From NCBI GenBank assembly GCA_900104495.1, contig FMXS01000003.1, forward strand, positions 434,001-498,000: 64,000 bases of DNA. Reading direction: 5' to 3'. The stretch is from Ruminococcaceae bacterium FB2012. GTDB lineage: Bacteria; Bacillota; Clostridia; Oscillospirales; Ruminococcaceae. This document shows, piece by piece, positions 23,901 through 33,307 of this stretch; within the stretch, counting starts at the first letter, position 1; each line of letters starts with the position of its first letter. The notes below the pieces were generated by a model. That model was given only the letters and a program-made list of their open reading frames with translations. It did not search any database and had not been told where the DNA came from. Position numbers and translations under genes: made by a program.

Positions 23901-25007
23901 AAGCGCAAAAAATCCCCCCGGTCGGGGAGCGACATTAGCAATGCCATCGTCTATCAGGCTGTTGCCAAATTTCAATCCACGCTCCCCGTGGGGGGAGCGA
24001 CTTTTACGTTGATATAAACCTTTACGTTCTAAAGTATTATTTCAATCCACGCTCCCCGTGGGGGGAGCGACTTGTAACCATTCCAAAAGCTGACAGATAC
24101 CCACTTAATTTCAATCCACGCTCCCCGTGGGGGGAGCGACCGCCCCGCACTCGGGGCAGATGTAGTAGATGTTATTTCAATCCACGCTCCCCGTGGGGGG
24201 AGCGACCGGTGCAGTCGATGCCGTAGCCGCATCTATCAAAATTTCAATCCACGCTCCCCGTGGGGGGAGCGACCACCCCAGCCCTCTGAAAGTTGGCGTT
24301 AAAAGTATTTCAATCCACGCTCCCCGTGGGGGGAGCGACGATATTGAACACAAACGTCATTTTACGCCTGTATTTCAATCCACGCTCCCCGTGGGGGGAG
24401 CGACTTCCCATTATGGCTTCCAACAAACGGACTTGAAATTTCAATCCACGCTCCCCGTGGGGGGAGCGACGCTTGCTGTGTTGCGTACAGTTGTGTCTAC
24501 GTTATTTCAATCCACGCTCCCCGTGGGGGGAGCGACGAAAAGAACTGCTATCACTGTAAATACGACGGTAAGATTTCAATCCACGCTCCCCGTGGGGGGA
24601 GCGACGCCGTTAGCATAGGACGCTATATTGCCCGTTGTATTTCAATCCACGCTCCCCGTGGGGGGAGCGACAACGGAGACAAGCGTGGTGGATAACTCAG
24701 GGCTATTTCAATCCACGCTCCCCGTGGGGGGAGCGACCAAGGTCTTGGACCTCTCCAGTTTCAACAATCTGCTATTTCAATCCACGCTCCCCGTGGGGGG
24801 AGCGACAGCATTCCTTGTGCATCTTAAACACAAGGACAAGATTTCAATCCACGCTCCCCGTGGGGGGAGCGACAGTTTTGAACAGTCACAAACCGTCATT
24901 CAGTATGATTTCAATCCACGCTCCCCGTGGGGGGAGCGACTTTCAATCCTCAGCTCTCCTGTGCCTTGCAAGCCATTTCAATCCACGCTCCCCGTGGGGG
25001 GAGCGAC
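23901..25007 (-). CRISPR. Type I-C CRISPR array, 16 intact repeats plus one degenerate
   Basis: Sixteen identical 33-base repeats lie between 23969 and 25007, for example 23969-24001, 24039-24071 and 24975-25007. In transcript (minus) orientation they begin GTCGCTCC and end GATTGAAAT, as type I-C repeats do, with an 8-bp CGCTCCCC/GGGGAGCG stem. Sixteen spacers of about 32-37 bases separate them. A seventeenth repeat at 23901-23933 keeps the stem-loop half but has lost the ATTGAAAT handle, the normal decay at the leader-distal end. The array is therefore transcribed on the minus strand with newest spacers near 25007, next to cas2. No spacer was seen to match elsewhere in the window by eye. Confidence 0.98.
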
Positions 25008-25128
25008 AGCAAAAATGTACATATATGAAAACATTAAGGTTTTACAAGCTGCACATTTTTGACATATGACCTGAATTTTTGTCAACGTTTATACACTCTC
25101 AACAAGAAAATACAGGTCAAAAACCGGT
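25008..25128 (-). promoter_or_regulatory. CRISPR leader
   Basis: AT-rich DNA between the cas2 end and the first repeat. On the minus strand it contains TTGACA followed by AT-rich sequence and TTGTAA-N16-TATATG, either a plausible array promoter. An inverted repeat GACCTG...CAGGTC about 40 bases apart may be a leader motif. Confidence 0.65.
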
Positions 25129-25167
25129 GCGAATACCTCTGCGGTTTTATGGTCGCTTGATATTCGC
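25118..25167 (-). terminator. Candidate terminator of the cas operon
   Basis: On the minus strand GCGAATATC and GGTATTCGC form a stem two bases after the cas2 stop, followed by ACCGGTTTTTGA. The loop is long, so it is moderate. Confidence 0.5.
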
Positions 25168-25168
25168 A

Positions 25169-25459
25169 TCAGAAAATAAGAGGCTCATCGACTTTGATAG
25201 TTTGTTTTGAGCCGAAATGTTCAACCTTGGCTTTTTTGACATCGCCAAGATAATAGAAGCGCAGACTGTCTGTTGTTTCATTGATCTCATCGATCAGCTT
25301 CTGTTTCAGGAATCTGCACTGAGCCGGGTCGAGTTCACATTCAAATACTGAATTCTGTACGCGCACTCCATAATTCACACATTGCTTTGCCACTCGCCGC
25401 AGTCTTTTTTTACCGGCACTGTCAGAGGTGTTTACATCGTATGTTATCAATACCAGCAT
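25169..25459 (-). CDS. cas2: CRISPR-associated endoribonuclease/integrase subunit Cas2
   Basis: Cas2 dimers bridge two Cas1 dimers in the spacer-integration complex. The 96-residue protein has the ferredoxin-like start MLVLITYDVNTSD (Asp8), RLRRVAKQCVNYGVRVQNSVFEC and a C-terminal strand, matching family length. ATG 25459 follows GGAAGTGATAAT four bases after the cas1 stop; longer in-frame starts would fall inside cas1. It is the last gene of the cas operon and adjoins the array leader. Confidence 0.95.
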   Translation of the reverse strand: MLVLITYDVNTSDSAGKKRLRRVAKQCVNYGVRVQNSVFECELDPAQCRFLKQKLIDEINETTDSLRFYYLGDVKKAKVEHFGSKQTIKVDEPLIF

Positions 25460-25463
25460 ATTA

Positions 25464-26495
25464 TCACTTCCACATAAACGGAGGGTAGGCATCAAGGTCG
25501 CCGCGGATGAACCTTGCCAGTAAAAGGGACTGAGCATACGGCACTATCCCCCACTCCATTTTTTCCTCCAGAAAAGGATGTTTCAGTTCGTCATCTTTAC
25601 GCTTCTGCCATGAAGCTATAAAAGCATTCCTGCCATTATCCGTCAGTCTTACTGCACCGTCTTCCTGCTTTTCCAGATCCTTGCCTGAAATGATCTTTTT
25701 GTTGATCAGTGAAAGAACAAATCTGTCACAAAGAGGAGCCCTGAATTCTTCCACAAGATCCAGAGCGAGAGATCTTCTTCCGGGACGGTCGGTGTGCATA
25801 AATCCGACATAAGGATCAAGCCCCACAGCCTCAAGTGATGATATGCACAGACTTGTCGCAAGCGAATATGCAAAAGACAGTAAAGCATTGACATTGTCAC
25901 GCGGCGGACGTTTGTTTCTGGCGGTAAAGGTAAAATCTTCCTTTTGCTGTAATATCATGTCGTCGAATACAGAAAAGTATACTTGTGCGCCCTCTCCTTC
26001 AACGCCTCGCAGAGAATCCATATCAAAAGCATTTTTAGCATTGTTTATCGAGTTTTTCAGCTGTTCCGAGCAGGCGCGGAATTTCTCGGTATCTATACGC
26101 ATCGGGTGATCCCGCAGCGCGCGTTCGACAGTCCAGCGGCTGTTGAAAAGCTTGGCACAGATGATGTTTTTGGCTATTTCAAGGCTTAATTCCTTATTAT
26201 CGGCGTATCTGTATTGCTGCCTTCTCAGAAGAACATTCCCGTTTACTTCGCCTTCAACTCTTGCAAGGAACCTTCCGCTGCCGCTCATAAAGATCAGTTC
26301 AATGCCATCCGCTGCACATTTACCCATAAGCGCAGGACTTGCCCCTGTATATCCGAAAGTCATTATCCTTTCGAGGTTATGAAGCGGTACTCTTCCAAGC
26401 TCTTTGCTGTTTTCCTGAATGACTACATTTTCTCCGTCAAGAGACAGATATCTGTTCGGAGAAGTGATATAAAGTGTATTCAGTAATTTCTTCAT
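25464..26495 (-). CDS. cas1: CRISPR integrase Cas1 (type I-C)
   Basis: Cas1 integrates new spacers at the leader end. The 343-residue protein has the N-terminal beta domain (LYITSPNRYLSLDGENVVI, TFGYTGASPALMGKCAADGIELIF) and the helical catalytic domain with metal ligands in GVEGEGAQVYF (Glu), GFMHTDRPGR (His) and LDLVEEFRAPLCDRF (Asp/Glu). ATG 26495 follows GGAGGAGTGAA, one base after the cas4 stop. Its sequence and gene order match subtype I-C. Confidence 0.96.
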   Translation of the reverse strand: MKKLLNTLYITSPNRYLSLDGENVVIQENSKELGRVPLHNLERIMTFGYTGASPALMGKCAADGIELIFMSGSGRFLARVEGEVNGNVLLRRQQYRYADNKELSLEIAKNIICAKLFNSRWTVERALRDHPMRIDTEKFRACSEQLKNSINNAKNAFDMDSLRGVEGEGAQVYFSVFDDMILQQKEDFTFTARNKRPPRDNVNALLSFAYSLATSLCISSLEAVGLDPYVGFMHTDRPGRRSLALDLVEEFRAPLCDRFVLSLINKKIISGKDLEKQEDGAVRLTDNGRNAFIASWQKRKDDELKHPFLEEKMEWGIVPYAQSLLLARFIRGDLDAYPPFMWK

Positions 26496-26496
26496 T

Positions 26497-27156
26497 TCAC
26501 TCCTCCTTTTCCAGCATATCTTTTACGAAATCCTTTGCACTTTTGTTTCTGCACAGTACGGGCAGACAAATATTTTTAAGCGAACACGCATTGCAGGATT
26601 TTGTCCGTCTGACTTTAGGTGTATACTGTTTACGGAAAAGCTCATGCATTTCCATAACAGTTTTTTCAGTCCGTTCGCGGAGATCGGCGTCTATCAGAAT
26701 CTTTGTCCTGTGACGGGTCTCGCCGTAATAGAGATAACCCGACTCTATGGAACAGCATAGCATTTCTTCCAGACACATAGCCTGTGCAGCAAGCTGCATT
26801 ATGTCACTCTCGTTTTCTTTGGGCGAGCCTCGTTTGTATTCCACGGGGGTGACAGTGTATCTTCCGTTCAGACCAAAAATCTGAATACCGCTACCGTCTT
26901 TGTGAAATTCCACCACATCACATTCACCGCTTATGCCAAGCCTTGCGGAGGACACCGCCATCGACCTTGTGATGACGGTATCTCCGCGGGCTTCATGGAA
27001 ATTCGCATCATGCACGTTCCGGTGCATTACCTGACCGTCTGCTGTGCGGAAATTTTCTTCCCATTGCTGCTCGATATGTATCAGCGCCCACTGTCTTCTG
27101 CAAAAAACGAAATGCTGTATCCCCGACAGCATGAGATACTCATCCTCGCTGAACAT
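26497..27156 (-). CDS. cas4: CRISPR-associated exonuclease Cas4
   Basis: A RecB-like nuclease that trims prespacers and selects PAM-containing ones with Cas1-Cas2. Residues FCRRQWALIHIEQQW give the first Fe-S cysteine; GECDVVEFHK and PVEYKRGSPKENESDIMQLAAQAMCLEEM give the nuclease Asp, Glu, Lys and Gln motif; CNACSLKNICLPVLC gives the C-terminal cluster cysteines. The full 219-residue length is typical. It starts one base after the cas7 stop. Confidence 0.95.
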   Translation of the reverse strand: MFSEDEYLMLSGIQHFVFCRRQWALIHIEQQWEENFRTADGQVMHRNVHDANFHEARGDTVITRSMAVSSARLGISGECDVVEFHKDGSGIQIFGLNGRYTVTPVEYKRGSPKENESDIMQLAAQAMCLEEMLCCSIESGYLYYGETRHRTKILIDADLRERTEKTVMEMHELFRKQYTPKVRRTKSCNACSLKNICLPVLCRNKSAKDFVKDMLEKEE

Positions 27157-27157
27157 A

Positions 27158-28015
27158 TCAGCCTTCAGATATCTCCGGGGTCAGGCCGTCGATCGTATCA
27201 AGGGTGATATCGTAATCCTCAAAGCATCTCGGTCTGTCGATGCCTTCTTTTAATGTTACTTTCAGCAGTCGGTGTACTTTAGCCGAAGAATTTTTCGGAG
27301 TTTTGCTGTCGTGCTTGTACCAGTAAACACGGCGCACTTCCATACTGCCCTCAGGTCTTGCGGAGGAGCAGTCATTTTCAAACAGTGTTTCCAGCGCTTC
27401 GTGTATCTTTTCGGCATCCTCCTCGGTAAAGCCTGTCTTTTCGGCAAGCTGAACGTTTATGCTGCCGTGTATAACATACACGCCGAAATCCACGCGGTGC
27501 TTTGTTCCCATTGTGTCCGATGCCTTGCTTTCTTTGCCGCTTTCACCGTTGACGCTCTTGGTTATCTGCATACTGACAATATCAACAGGTGAAATACTTA
27601 CAGCCTGCTGTACAGAAACAGGACCTCTTACTCCGACAGAGACCGGATCATTCTTGAAGGCGAATACTTGTCCAAAGCTCCTGACATCTATCCATTCTTC
27701 ACAGGCAGCCTTTGCAAATGCGTCACGGTCGGTATTCTTTTCTTTGTAAAGCTCTGCCAGCTTGCTGTTTCCTTTTGCTCTGTCGTGAAGGCTTTTGTAT
27801 CCGTCATCGCTCCTGTCATCCGACTGCACAAATATCTTCTCCCCCATATCCTGCAGGCGGTTGCGGATCTTACGCTTGATGCACACATCGCTTATCTCAC
27901 CGTATCCGTCGTAGTTTTCTCTCGGGCGGTTGCCGTTGAGAGGGTCACCGTTGGGGTTTGCGTTCTTTGCGGTTATTATCACCGAAAAATCAATTTTGTT
28001 CTGAAGTACAGCCAT
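27158..28015 (-). CDS. cas7: Cascade backbone protein Cas7 (Csd2)
   Basis: Cas7 polymerises along the crRNA spacer in the I-C effector complex. The 285-residue RAMP-type protein starts LQNKIDFSVIITAKNANPNGDPLNGNRPR, typical of Csd2, and has WIDVRSFGQVFAF, GVRGPVSVQQAVS and TKHRVDFGVYVIHGSINVQ. ATG 28015 follows GGAGGAATAAAAA. It lies between cas8c and cas4, four and one bases away respectively. Confidence 0.95.
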   Translation of the reverse strand: MAVLQNKIDFSVIITAKNANPNGDPLNGNRPRENYDGYGEISDVCIKRKIRNRLQDMGEKIFVQSDDRSDDGYKSLHDRAKGNSKLAELYKEKNTDRDAFAKAACEEWIDVRSFGQVFAFKNDPVSVGVRGPVSVQQAVSISPVDIVSMQITKSVNGESGKESKASDTMGTKHRVDFGVYVIHGSINVQLAEKTGFTEEDAEKIHEALETLFENDCSSARPEGSMEVRRVYWYKHDSKTPKNSSAKVHRLLKVTLKEGIDRPRCFEDYDITLDTIDGLTPEISEG

Positions 28016-28018
28016 TTT

Positions 28019-29887
28019 TTATTCCTCCTCATTTTTATCTTCACTGCCGTTCCAAAGCAGTGCATTGTAGTGATGAAAGCCTATGAGATACAGGGGCGAG
28101 AGCTTGCTGTTATCAGCAAAATCCTCGGGCGACATTTTAGACATTATCTCATTAAAGTGCTTTGTATATTTCGTCATTACCCAGGTCTCTTTTTCAAGAT
28201 AAGGCTCAAGTCTTTCCTCGATTATCTGCCAGGTCTGATACGGTCTTGAAGAAAACGCATTCCAGAACCTTCTTGCATTAGTGATGCGCTTTTCGTCTTT
28301 TTCATAAGTGTCTCTTTCGGCCTTATCTGCTATTGCGAGCAAACAGCCGAAAAGATAGCTCCTGTCGGTACAGTTGGGGTCAAATGCCATTTTTATCTCT
28401 CCTTTTTCGTAGTCTGAATATTCCTTCCGGATAAGTGCGCAGGTGTTCTCAACGATCATTCTGTGGTTATGCTCATTACTGAACGCCAACGGGTTTGATG
28501 CTCTGTTATACAGGGTCTGAACGATATCCCGCGGCAGCTTACGCCGTTCCGTCACACAGGGCAGCAGACGGAGAATAGTATCGCGCAGGACTTTCTTGTC
28601 ACATTCAAGAAACGCTCCCTGTTCAGTGCCGTAAAGACAGTTTGTTATCTGCGGAAGACTGCATGAATCTGTGATGCTTTCATATTTGTTTTTGATATAT
28701 CTCTTTCTTGCCCATGCTGTTGAAGAATGCCAGAATTCCAGGTTTTCTACAAATCTGGATTCTGCAAGCTCGGTATACATTGATATCGAAAGCCTGCCCG
28801 TAGTAGCCGAATCCAAGCCCATCACCATCACCTTGCTGTCAGGGTCAAATTCTGATTTGCCGCCCATCAGCTTTTTGTGGAGCATTTCTGCAAAAACAGG
28901 CTTTGAGCTGTATTCCTCTTCCTCAATATCACCTAATAAGCTTTCTGTAATGTCAGGTACAAAGTCAAGAGCACTGTTCCAGACCACAAGTGTCAGCGAA
29001 TCAAACACCATTGGATTATAAGCTATCTCTTTTCCGTTTTTGTCGGTCTTTGTTTTGCGCTCTCTTTCTATTAGCCATTTGAGAGCATTGTGCATCTTCT
29101 GAGAGAATTCATAGCTTACGGAAACTGCCTCATTTGCATTGGTAAAACGTCCGCGGTAGGTGAAATTTGAGGTGTCGTTTGCAGATATCAGTTTGGATTT
29201 ATCGCCGCTGTTCCTTATCTTTGCGGGATGTTTGCTTGTTATACTGCCTGTGGACCCGTCAGCATAACATAGTCCTGAACATTCAAGTTTTTCGTTGTAA
29301 TAGCTGATAAAGCTCCTGTGAATGTTTTCATCATTCCAGGTGCAGCATACCCCTTCTTTTCCGTTGACGATAAACCGTACAAAGTATTCCTCCTGCGATA
29401 CTGTGCCCATTTTTTTCTTTGTCAGCTTTCTGCTGTTTTCATCAAGTTCCAGCACGTTGGAGTTAATAAGGTCTTTCATCAGTTCTTTTTTGGAAAGGTA
29501 AGTATATATCGCTTTGATCGCTGCGCTTGAATATTCACTTTCGCACCATTCTGAAAGCTGTTTTATGTATGCGCCGAAATACTCAGTATTGTCGGCACGT
29601 TTCCCTTCAACATAATTGCCGTAGTCACCTGCGATGTATACCAGCTTGTCAGCAAGAGGCATCGGAGTGATACCGCTGCTTCGGGCAGCTGAATCTTCCG
29701 TGACGGGGATAATCGTAGTTGCATTTTCCTTGCTTATAACACTTGCGCTGATGAACTCGCCATCCTCGTCTACCGTTACCTCTATCTGTGCCTGTGCAGT
29801 TGAATGCGATATAGGGAGCAGGGACTTCCCTTTCTCTGTACCTACGGCACGTTCATATACCTTATACAGCTCATTCGTCCATCCCAT
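28019..29887 (-). CDS. cas8c: Large Cascade subunit Cas8c (Csd1)
   Basis: Cas8c recognises the PAM and recruits Cas3; in I-C its internal translation product serves as the small subunit Cas11. The 622-residue protein has Csd1 features PLADKLVYIAGDYGNYV, VFDSLTLVVWNSALDFVP, LDSATTGRLSISMYTEL and SYLFGCLLAIADKAERD. ATG 29887 (MGWTNELYKVYE) follows AAGGAGGTGAGGTCG and matches the normal Csd1 start; it overlaps the end of cas5c by 17 bases. An upstream in-frame start at 29914 is less likely. An internal start for Cas11 near the C-terminal third was not pinned down. Confidence 0.93.
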   Translation of the reverse strand: MGWTNELYKVYERAVGTEKGKSLLPISHSTAQAQIEVTVDEDGEFISASVISKENATTIIPVTEDSAARSSGITPMPLADKLVYIAGDYGNYVEGKRADNTEYFGAYIKQLSEWCESEYSSAAIKAIYTYLSKKELMKDLINSNVLELDENSRKLTKKKMGTVSQEEYFVRFIVNGKEGVCCTWNDENIHRSFISYYNEKLECSGLCYADGSTGSITSKHPAKIRNSGDKSKLISANDTSNFTYRGRFTNANEAVSVSYEFSQKMHNALKWLIERERKTKTDKNGKEIAYNPMVFDSLTLVVWNSALDFVPDITESLLGDIEEEEYSSKPVFAEMLHKKLMGGKSEFDPDSKVMVMGLDSATTGRLSISMYTELAESRFVENLEFWHSSTAWARKRYIKNKYESITDSCSLPQITNCLYGTEQGAFLECDKKVLRDTILRLLPCVTERRKLPRDIVQTLYNRASNPLAFSNEHNHRMIVENTCALIRKEYSDYEKGEIKMAFDPNCTDRSYLFGCLLAIADKAERDTYEKDEKRITNARRFWNAFSSRPYQTWQIIEERLEPYLEKETWVMTKYTKHFNEIMSKMSPEDFADNSKLSPLYLIGFHHYNALLWNGSEDKNEEE

Positions 29888-30620
29888 CGACCTCACCTCC
29901 TTCAAATTCTTCAAGTCCCGTGAAATTGTTCAGTTCTCTTCCGAATTTCTTTATCTCCATTTTTTTGATATGCCGCTTATGCTCGGATGCTATTTCCGAG
30001 GGCCTGACAAATTCTATGATACCGTTTTTCATTTTCGGCTGCCACAGGCATACTGTCATATACCCCTTATCTTCTTCCTTTTCAGCTTCATCGGGATATA
30101 TTATGCCGTAATACATAAACGCCATATCCATATCGACGTTGTCATACACGCTCTCGCCTTCGCCGAATACGCATGGCTCTACATATCCCTGGCACTCTCT
30201 TGCGCCGAGAAATATATCTCTCCTTCCACCGCGTTCGATCATCCGTTTGGCGATATTGTGGTGTTTGTTCTCGTTTCTGTCCTGTTCAAGTTCGGGACGG
30301 TTCATGTTCCATTCAAAATGCGCTCTGACCTGATAGCAGACATCTTCAAGGTAGGTGTAGTATGAAAGATCGTTCCCACCGTCATATTTTATCGGACGTA
30401 TCCCTTTCCGGATCGTTTTGATCGGCTTCATGATACGAACAGCGTCAATGTACCAGATAAGCGTCGGCTTGAAATAAATACTTTGAAGTATGCCCTTGAG
30501 CGCTTCATATGTCGGTATAGGATAACTGTATTTTTCGCCGCCGACACGGGTAAGCACATCGGAAAAAAGCGCATATTTTCCATGGACACAGAATTCTACG
30601 GTGTTTCGGTGTTTCTGCAT
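29871..30620 (-). CDS. cas5c: Pre-crRNA endonuclease Cas5c (Cas5d)
   Basis: In type I-C, which lacks Cas6, Cas5 cuts the repeat and then caps the crRNA 5' handle. The 249-residue protein starts VEFCVHGKYALFSDVLTRVGGEKYSYPIPTYEAL, has the basic catalytic region NENKHHNIAKRMIERGG (Lys-His pair as in Cas5d) and GRRDIFLGARECQGYVEP. ATG 30620 follows GGAGGTCGGACA. It lies 13 bases after cas3. The absence of any cas6 in the operon agrees with this role. Confidence 0.94.
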   Translation of the reverse strand: MQKHRNTVEFCVHGKYALFSDVLTRVGGEKYSYPIPTYEALKGILQSIYFKPTLIWYIDAVRIMKPIKTIRKGIRPIKYDGGNDLSYYTYLEDVCYQVRAHFEWNMNRPELEQDRNENKHHNIAKRMIERGGRRDIFLGARECQGYVEPCVFGEGESVYDNVDMDMAFMYYGIIYPDEAEKEEDKGYMTVCLWQPKMKNGIIEFVRPSEIASEHKRHIKKMEIKKFGRELNNFTGLEEFEGGEVDGMDE

Positions 30621-30633
30621 TGTCCGACCTCCT

Positions 30634-32964
30634 TTAATATAATAGTATCTCTCGTTCAGATCCCTCAGTAGTCACGCCGAACTCTTTGCTGTAAAAACGC
30701 TTGTCAAGCACAAGCACGCCGCTGCTGTTCATATGTACAGCACCTGCATCGATAAGCGCTTGCTTTGTACCCATATAAACGCCGACCGAATACTTCTGCG
30801 CTTTACGCAGAATAGCTGCGGCTTCTTTTGGTGTCAGATCATCATTCAGCCTGCTGATAAGCGACTCGGATTCATCGTTATAAGGAACTATCACACTTTC
30901 AGTGTGACTGTCTATGACCTCAAAGAGTTCTCCTGCCGTTTTAAAAGCCTGCAAAAGCATTTTGAATCTGTGATTGCGTGCTTCTGCGTTATGCTGGTTA
31001 GTTGACAGCAATTCAAGAAGCGTAGTACCGTTCACAGGATAGTCCAGCTTATTATTGCTGATGCGGAACAGCTGCTCAAAATAGCTGCTTTGTACTTCAG
31101 CGGAAAGCAGATCGGCGTTTCCACAGTTTTTTATTATATTCCGTGAAACATTCTGAGCGTTCTTTATCTCTTCGAGGCTGCCGAGTTTTTCGTTTCTGAA
31201 GTTTATAAGATATACGGGACATATCCTGTTTTTTTCACCGTTCCGGTTGCATCTTCCGGCTGCCTGAGCAGCATTGTCAAGCCCTGCAAATGCCCTTACC
31301 ACGCAGCTGAATGAGATATCAACACCTGCCTCGATAAGCTGGGTTGTAACACATATGACAGGCTGATCATTATGCAGCTTGTCTTTCAGGAGTTCAATTT
31401 GTTCCTTTCGGTGAGCGGGACACATATTGGTGCTGAGATGTATGATATAAGCTTTTCCGCTGAGCCTTTCCTTTAACCGTGTGTACATTTCAAGCGCTTG
31501 ATTTTTAGTGTTGACTATCAGCAGAAGACCGTTGTTTTCTTTGAACCGCTCCTCGCAGAAAAGAGCTGCTTCATCAAAATCGTATCCGTATTTTTCGATA
31601 GCGGGTATCAATTCTGTTCTTTTGAAAATTTTAAAATCTTCTTCGCAGTTCCCGATCATATCGGGATATTCATCAAGCAGAAGGCGGTGTTCATTAGCTT
31701 CAAACGTTGGCTGGGTGGCCGAGCATAATATGACAGATGCTCCGCAGACCTTAGTCAGAAAATTGACTGCAAGGCTGAAAAGGTGTGTACACTTCATCGG
31801 AACAGACTGCACTTCATCAATAATAATAACAGATTCGCACAGCAAGTGCATTCTTCGGACAGATGAAGTTTTTGCAGAGAAAAGCGTGTTCAGAAACTGG
31901 ACCATTGTTGTTGCGATAACGGGTTTTGTCCAGCGCTCCGAAAAAAGCAGATAATTCTCCAGTTCGTTTTCATCATCTGTTTCGGAAATGATATTGGAGT
32001 GATGTTCAAGAAAATTGTCTTTTCCTGCAAGTTCACCTATTATATCGCTGTTCTGTTCAAGGATCGACATGAAGGGTGCTATGTAGAATATCTTTTTCAT
32101 CCCGAAATTACGGCACTGTTTGACTGCAAATCTTAATGATGACAGTGTTTTGCCTCCGCCCGTAGGGACAATAAGACGACAGGCGCCGACCTTGTGTTTC
32201 GCAAATTCAGCACATCTGTCGGAGATGCTTCTCCGCTGAACAGAGATAGGATCTGTCTTTTTTTCAAACTCTTTCAGCTTTTCGTCGATACGCTTGTCCA
32301 TTTCTTCCCACAACAGTTTCGTATCCGATTTAGGCAAAGAATCTTTCCCTGACATGAAGTCTGCGGTGTCTGTTCTGTCTGCATCTATCAATGCCGACTG
32401 TATCAGCCGTTCAAGCATACCAATATAAAAAAACAATTCGGTATTGTCTTTTTCGGGCATAAAAAAACGTATGTTATTAATAGCGTCAAACCATTCATCG
32501 GAAGCTTTGTCAAAAAGCCTTTTGACAGTGATCTCGTCCGATATTTCACCTATGTTTTCAAGCACTTCTTCATACCCGTCAGCTTTTGATATTCGCTTAT
32601 CGAAATAGTTGTTTTTATCAGTGTCTATCCAGTCATGGATCGCATGATGAGATATGATAGTGTGAGCCATTCCGATGGCAGCGGCTTCTTTTTTGTTATC
32701 ATCGGCAGCAAGCGATACGAGGTATTTTGCCCCTGCATAGCTGTGGTCGATACTGCCTCTTGCAAGGTTGTTTCTGCCGTTGATATAATCATCAAATTCT
32801 TTGGTAAGCTTTCCTGCATCATGAAGCAATCCACACAGTTCTCCGACAGTTCCAAGGCTGATATTTGCAAGATACTGTCCGGACAGATCGGCAGTGTTTT
32901 TGCAGTGCTCTCTGACCGATTGTTTCTCCTTATCCTGTTCACGGATATGTGCCGAGAATTCCAT
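30634..32964 (-). CDS. cas3: Cas3 helicase-nuclease (HD + DExH)
   Basis: Cas3 is recruited to the R-loop and degrades target DNA. The roughly 776-residue protein has an N-terminal HD nuclease (GLLHDAGKLTKEF, with MAHTIISHHAIHDW) and a superfamily-2 helicase: Walker A IVPTGGGKTLSSLRFA, motif II VIIIDEVQSVP, motif III LCSATQPTF and motif VI AAQAAGRCNRNG. ATG 32964 follows GGAGGTGAAGACA; an in-frame GTG three codons upstream overlaps the ribosome site and is rejected. It is the first gene of the operon, downstream of a consensus promoter. Confidence 0.95.
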   Translation of the reverse strand: MEFSAHIREQDKEKQSVREHCKNTADLSGQYLANISLGTVGELCGLLHDAGKLTKEFDDYINGRNNLARGSIDHSYAGAKYLVSLAADDNKKEAAAIGMAHTIISHHAIHDWIDTDKNNYFDKRISKADGYEEVLENIGEISDEITVKRLFDKASDEWFDAINNIRFFMPEKDNTELFFYIGMLERLIQSALIDADRTDTADFMSGKDSLPKSDTKLLWEEMDKRIDEKLKEFEKKTDPISVQRRSISDRCAEFAKHKVGACRLIVPTGGGKTLSSLRFAVKQCRNFGMKKIFYIAPFMSILEQNSDIIGELAGKDNFLEHHSNIISETDDENELENYLLFSERWTKPVIATTMVQFLNTLFSAKTSSVRRMHLLCESVIIIDEVQSVPMKCTHLFSLAVNFLTKVCGASVILCSATQPTFEANEHRLLLDEYPDMIGNCEEDFKIFKRTELIPAIEKYGYDFDEAALFCEERFKENNGLLLIVNTKNQALEMYTRLKERLSGKAYIIHLSTNMCPAHRKEQIELLKDKLHNDQPVICVTTQLIEAGVDISFSCVVRAFAGLDNAAQAAGRCNRNGEKNRICPVYLINFRNEKLGSLEEIKNAQNVSRNIIKNCGNADLLSAEVQSSYFEQLFRISNNKLDYPVNGTTLLELLSTNQHNAEARNHRFKMLLQAFKTAGELFEVIDSHTESVIVPYNDESESLISRLNDDLTPKEAAAILRKAQKYSVGVYMGTKQALIDAGAVHMNSSGVLVLDKRFYSKEFGVTTEGSEREILLY

Positions 32965-33013
32965 TGTCTTCACCTCCGATTGTTTCCTGAATCAATCTTT
33001 ATCTTTTTTAAAC

Positions 33014-33042
33014 ATTCTATCATAAATCTGATTTTCTGTCAA
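33014..33042 (-). promoter_or_regulatory. Consensus sigma-A promoter of the cas operon
   Basis: On the minus strand TTGACA, 17 bases, TAGAAT, about 50 bases before cas3. Just upstream, AGTCC (33051-33055) and GGACT (33064-33068) form a small inverted repeat that could bind a regulator. The rest of the gap to nifJ (33069-33180) shows nothing recognisable. Confidence 0.85.
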
Positions 33043-33181
33043 CGAAACAGAGTCCGGATTTTTGGACTGTTGCCTTTTCGTGGGATTGAACAAAAGTCAA
33101 TTATAAGGTTTGTGCATTTTGTATACGCAAGAAAAGAATTGCCTTGATTATATCTGCTTCTACAATCATCAGCGTATCCAA

Positions 33182-33221
33182 TTAAAAACAAAACTGACTT
33201 CGCTGGAATTGCGAAGCCAGT
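33182..33221 (-). terminator. Intrinsic terminator of nifJ
   Basis: On the minus strand ACTGGCTTCGC and GCGAAGTCAGT pair (one G-U) around AATTCCA and are followed by TTTGTTTTT. It lies about 85 bases after the nifJ stop. Confidence 0.9.
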
Positions 33222-33307
33222 TCGTTGCTTGATTTAATTTGCCATAGGGGCTTTTTGTGCTGTACGCACAATGTGGGACGGTTCAGTCACCCGGTTATGC
33301 TTCGGAA

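Noticed and set aside
24029..25069. Small open frames with a repeated FQSTLPVGGAT or RSPWGER peptide
   Set aside because: They are translations of the CRISPR repeats and spacers.
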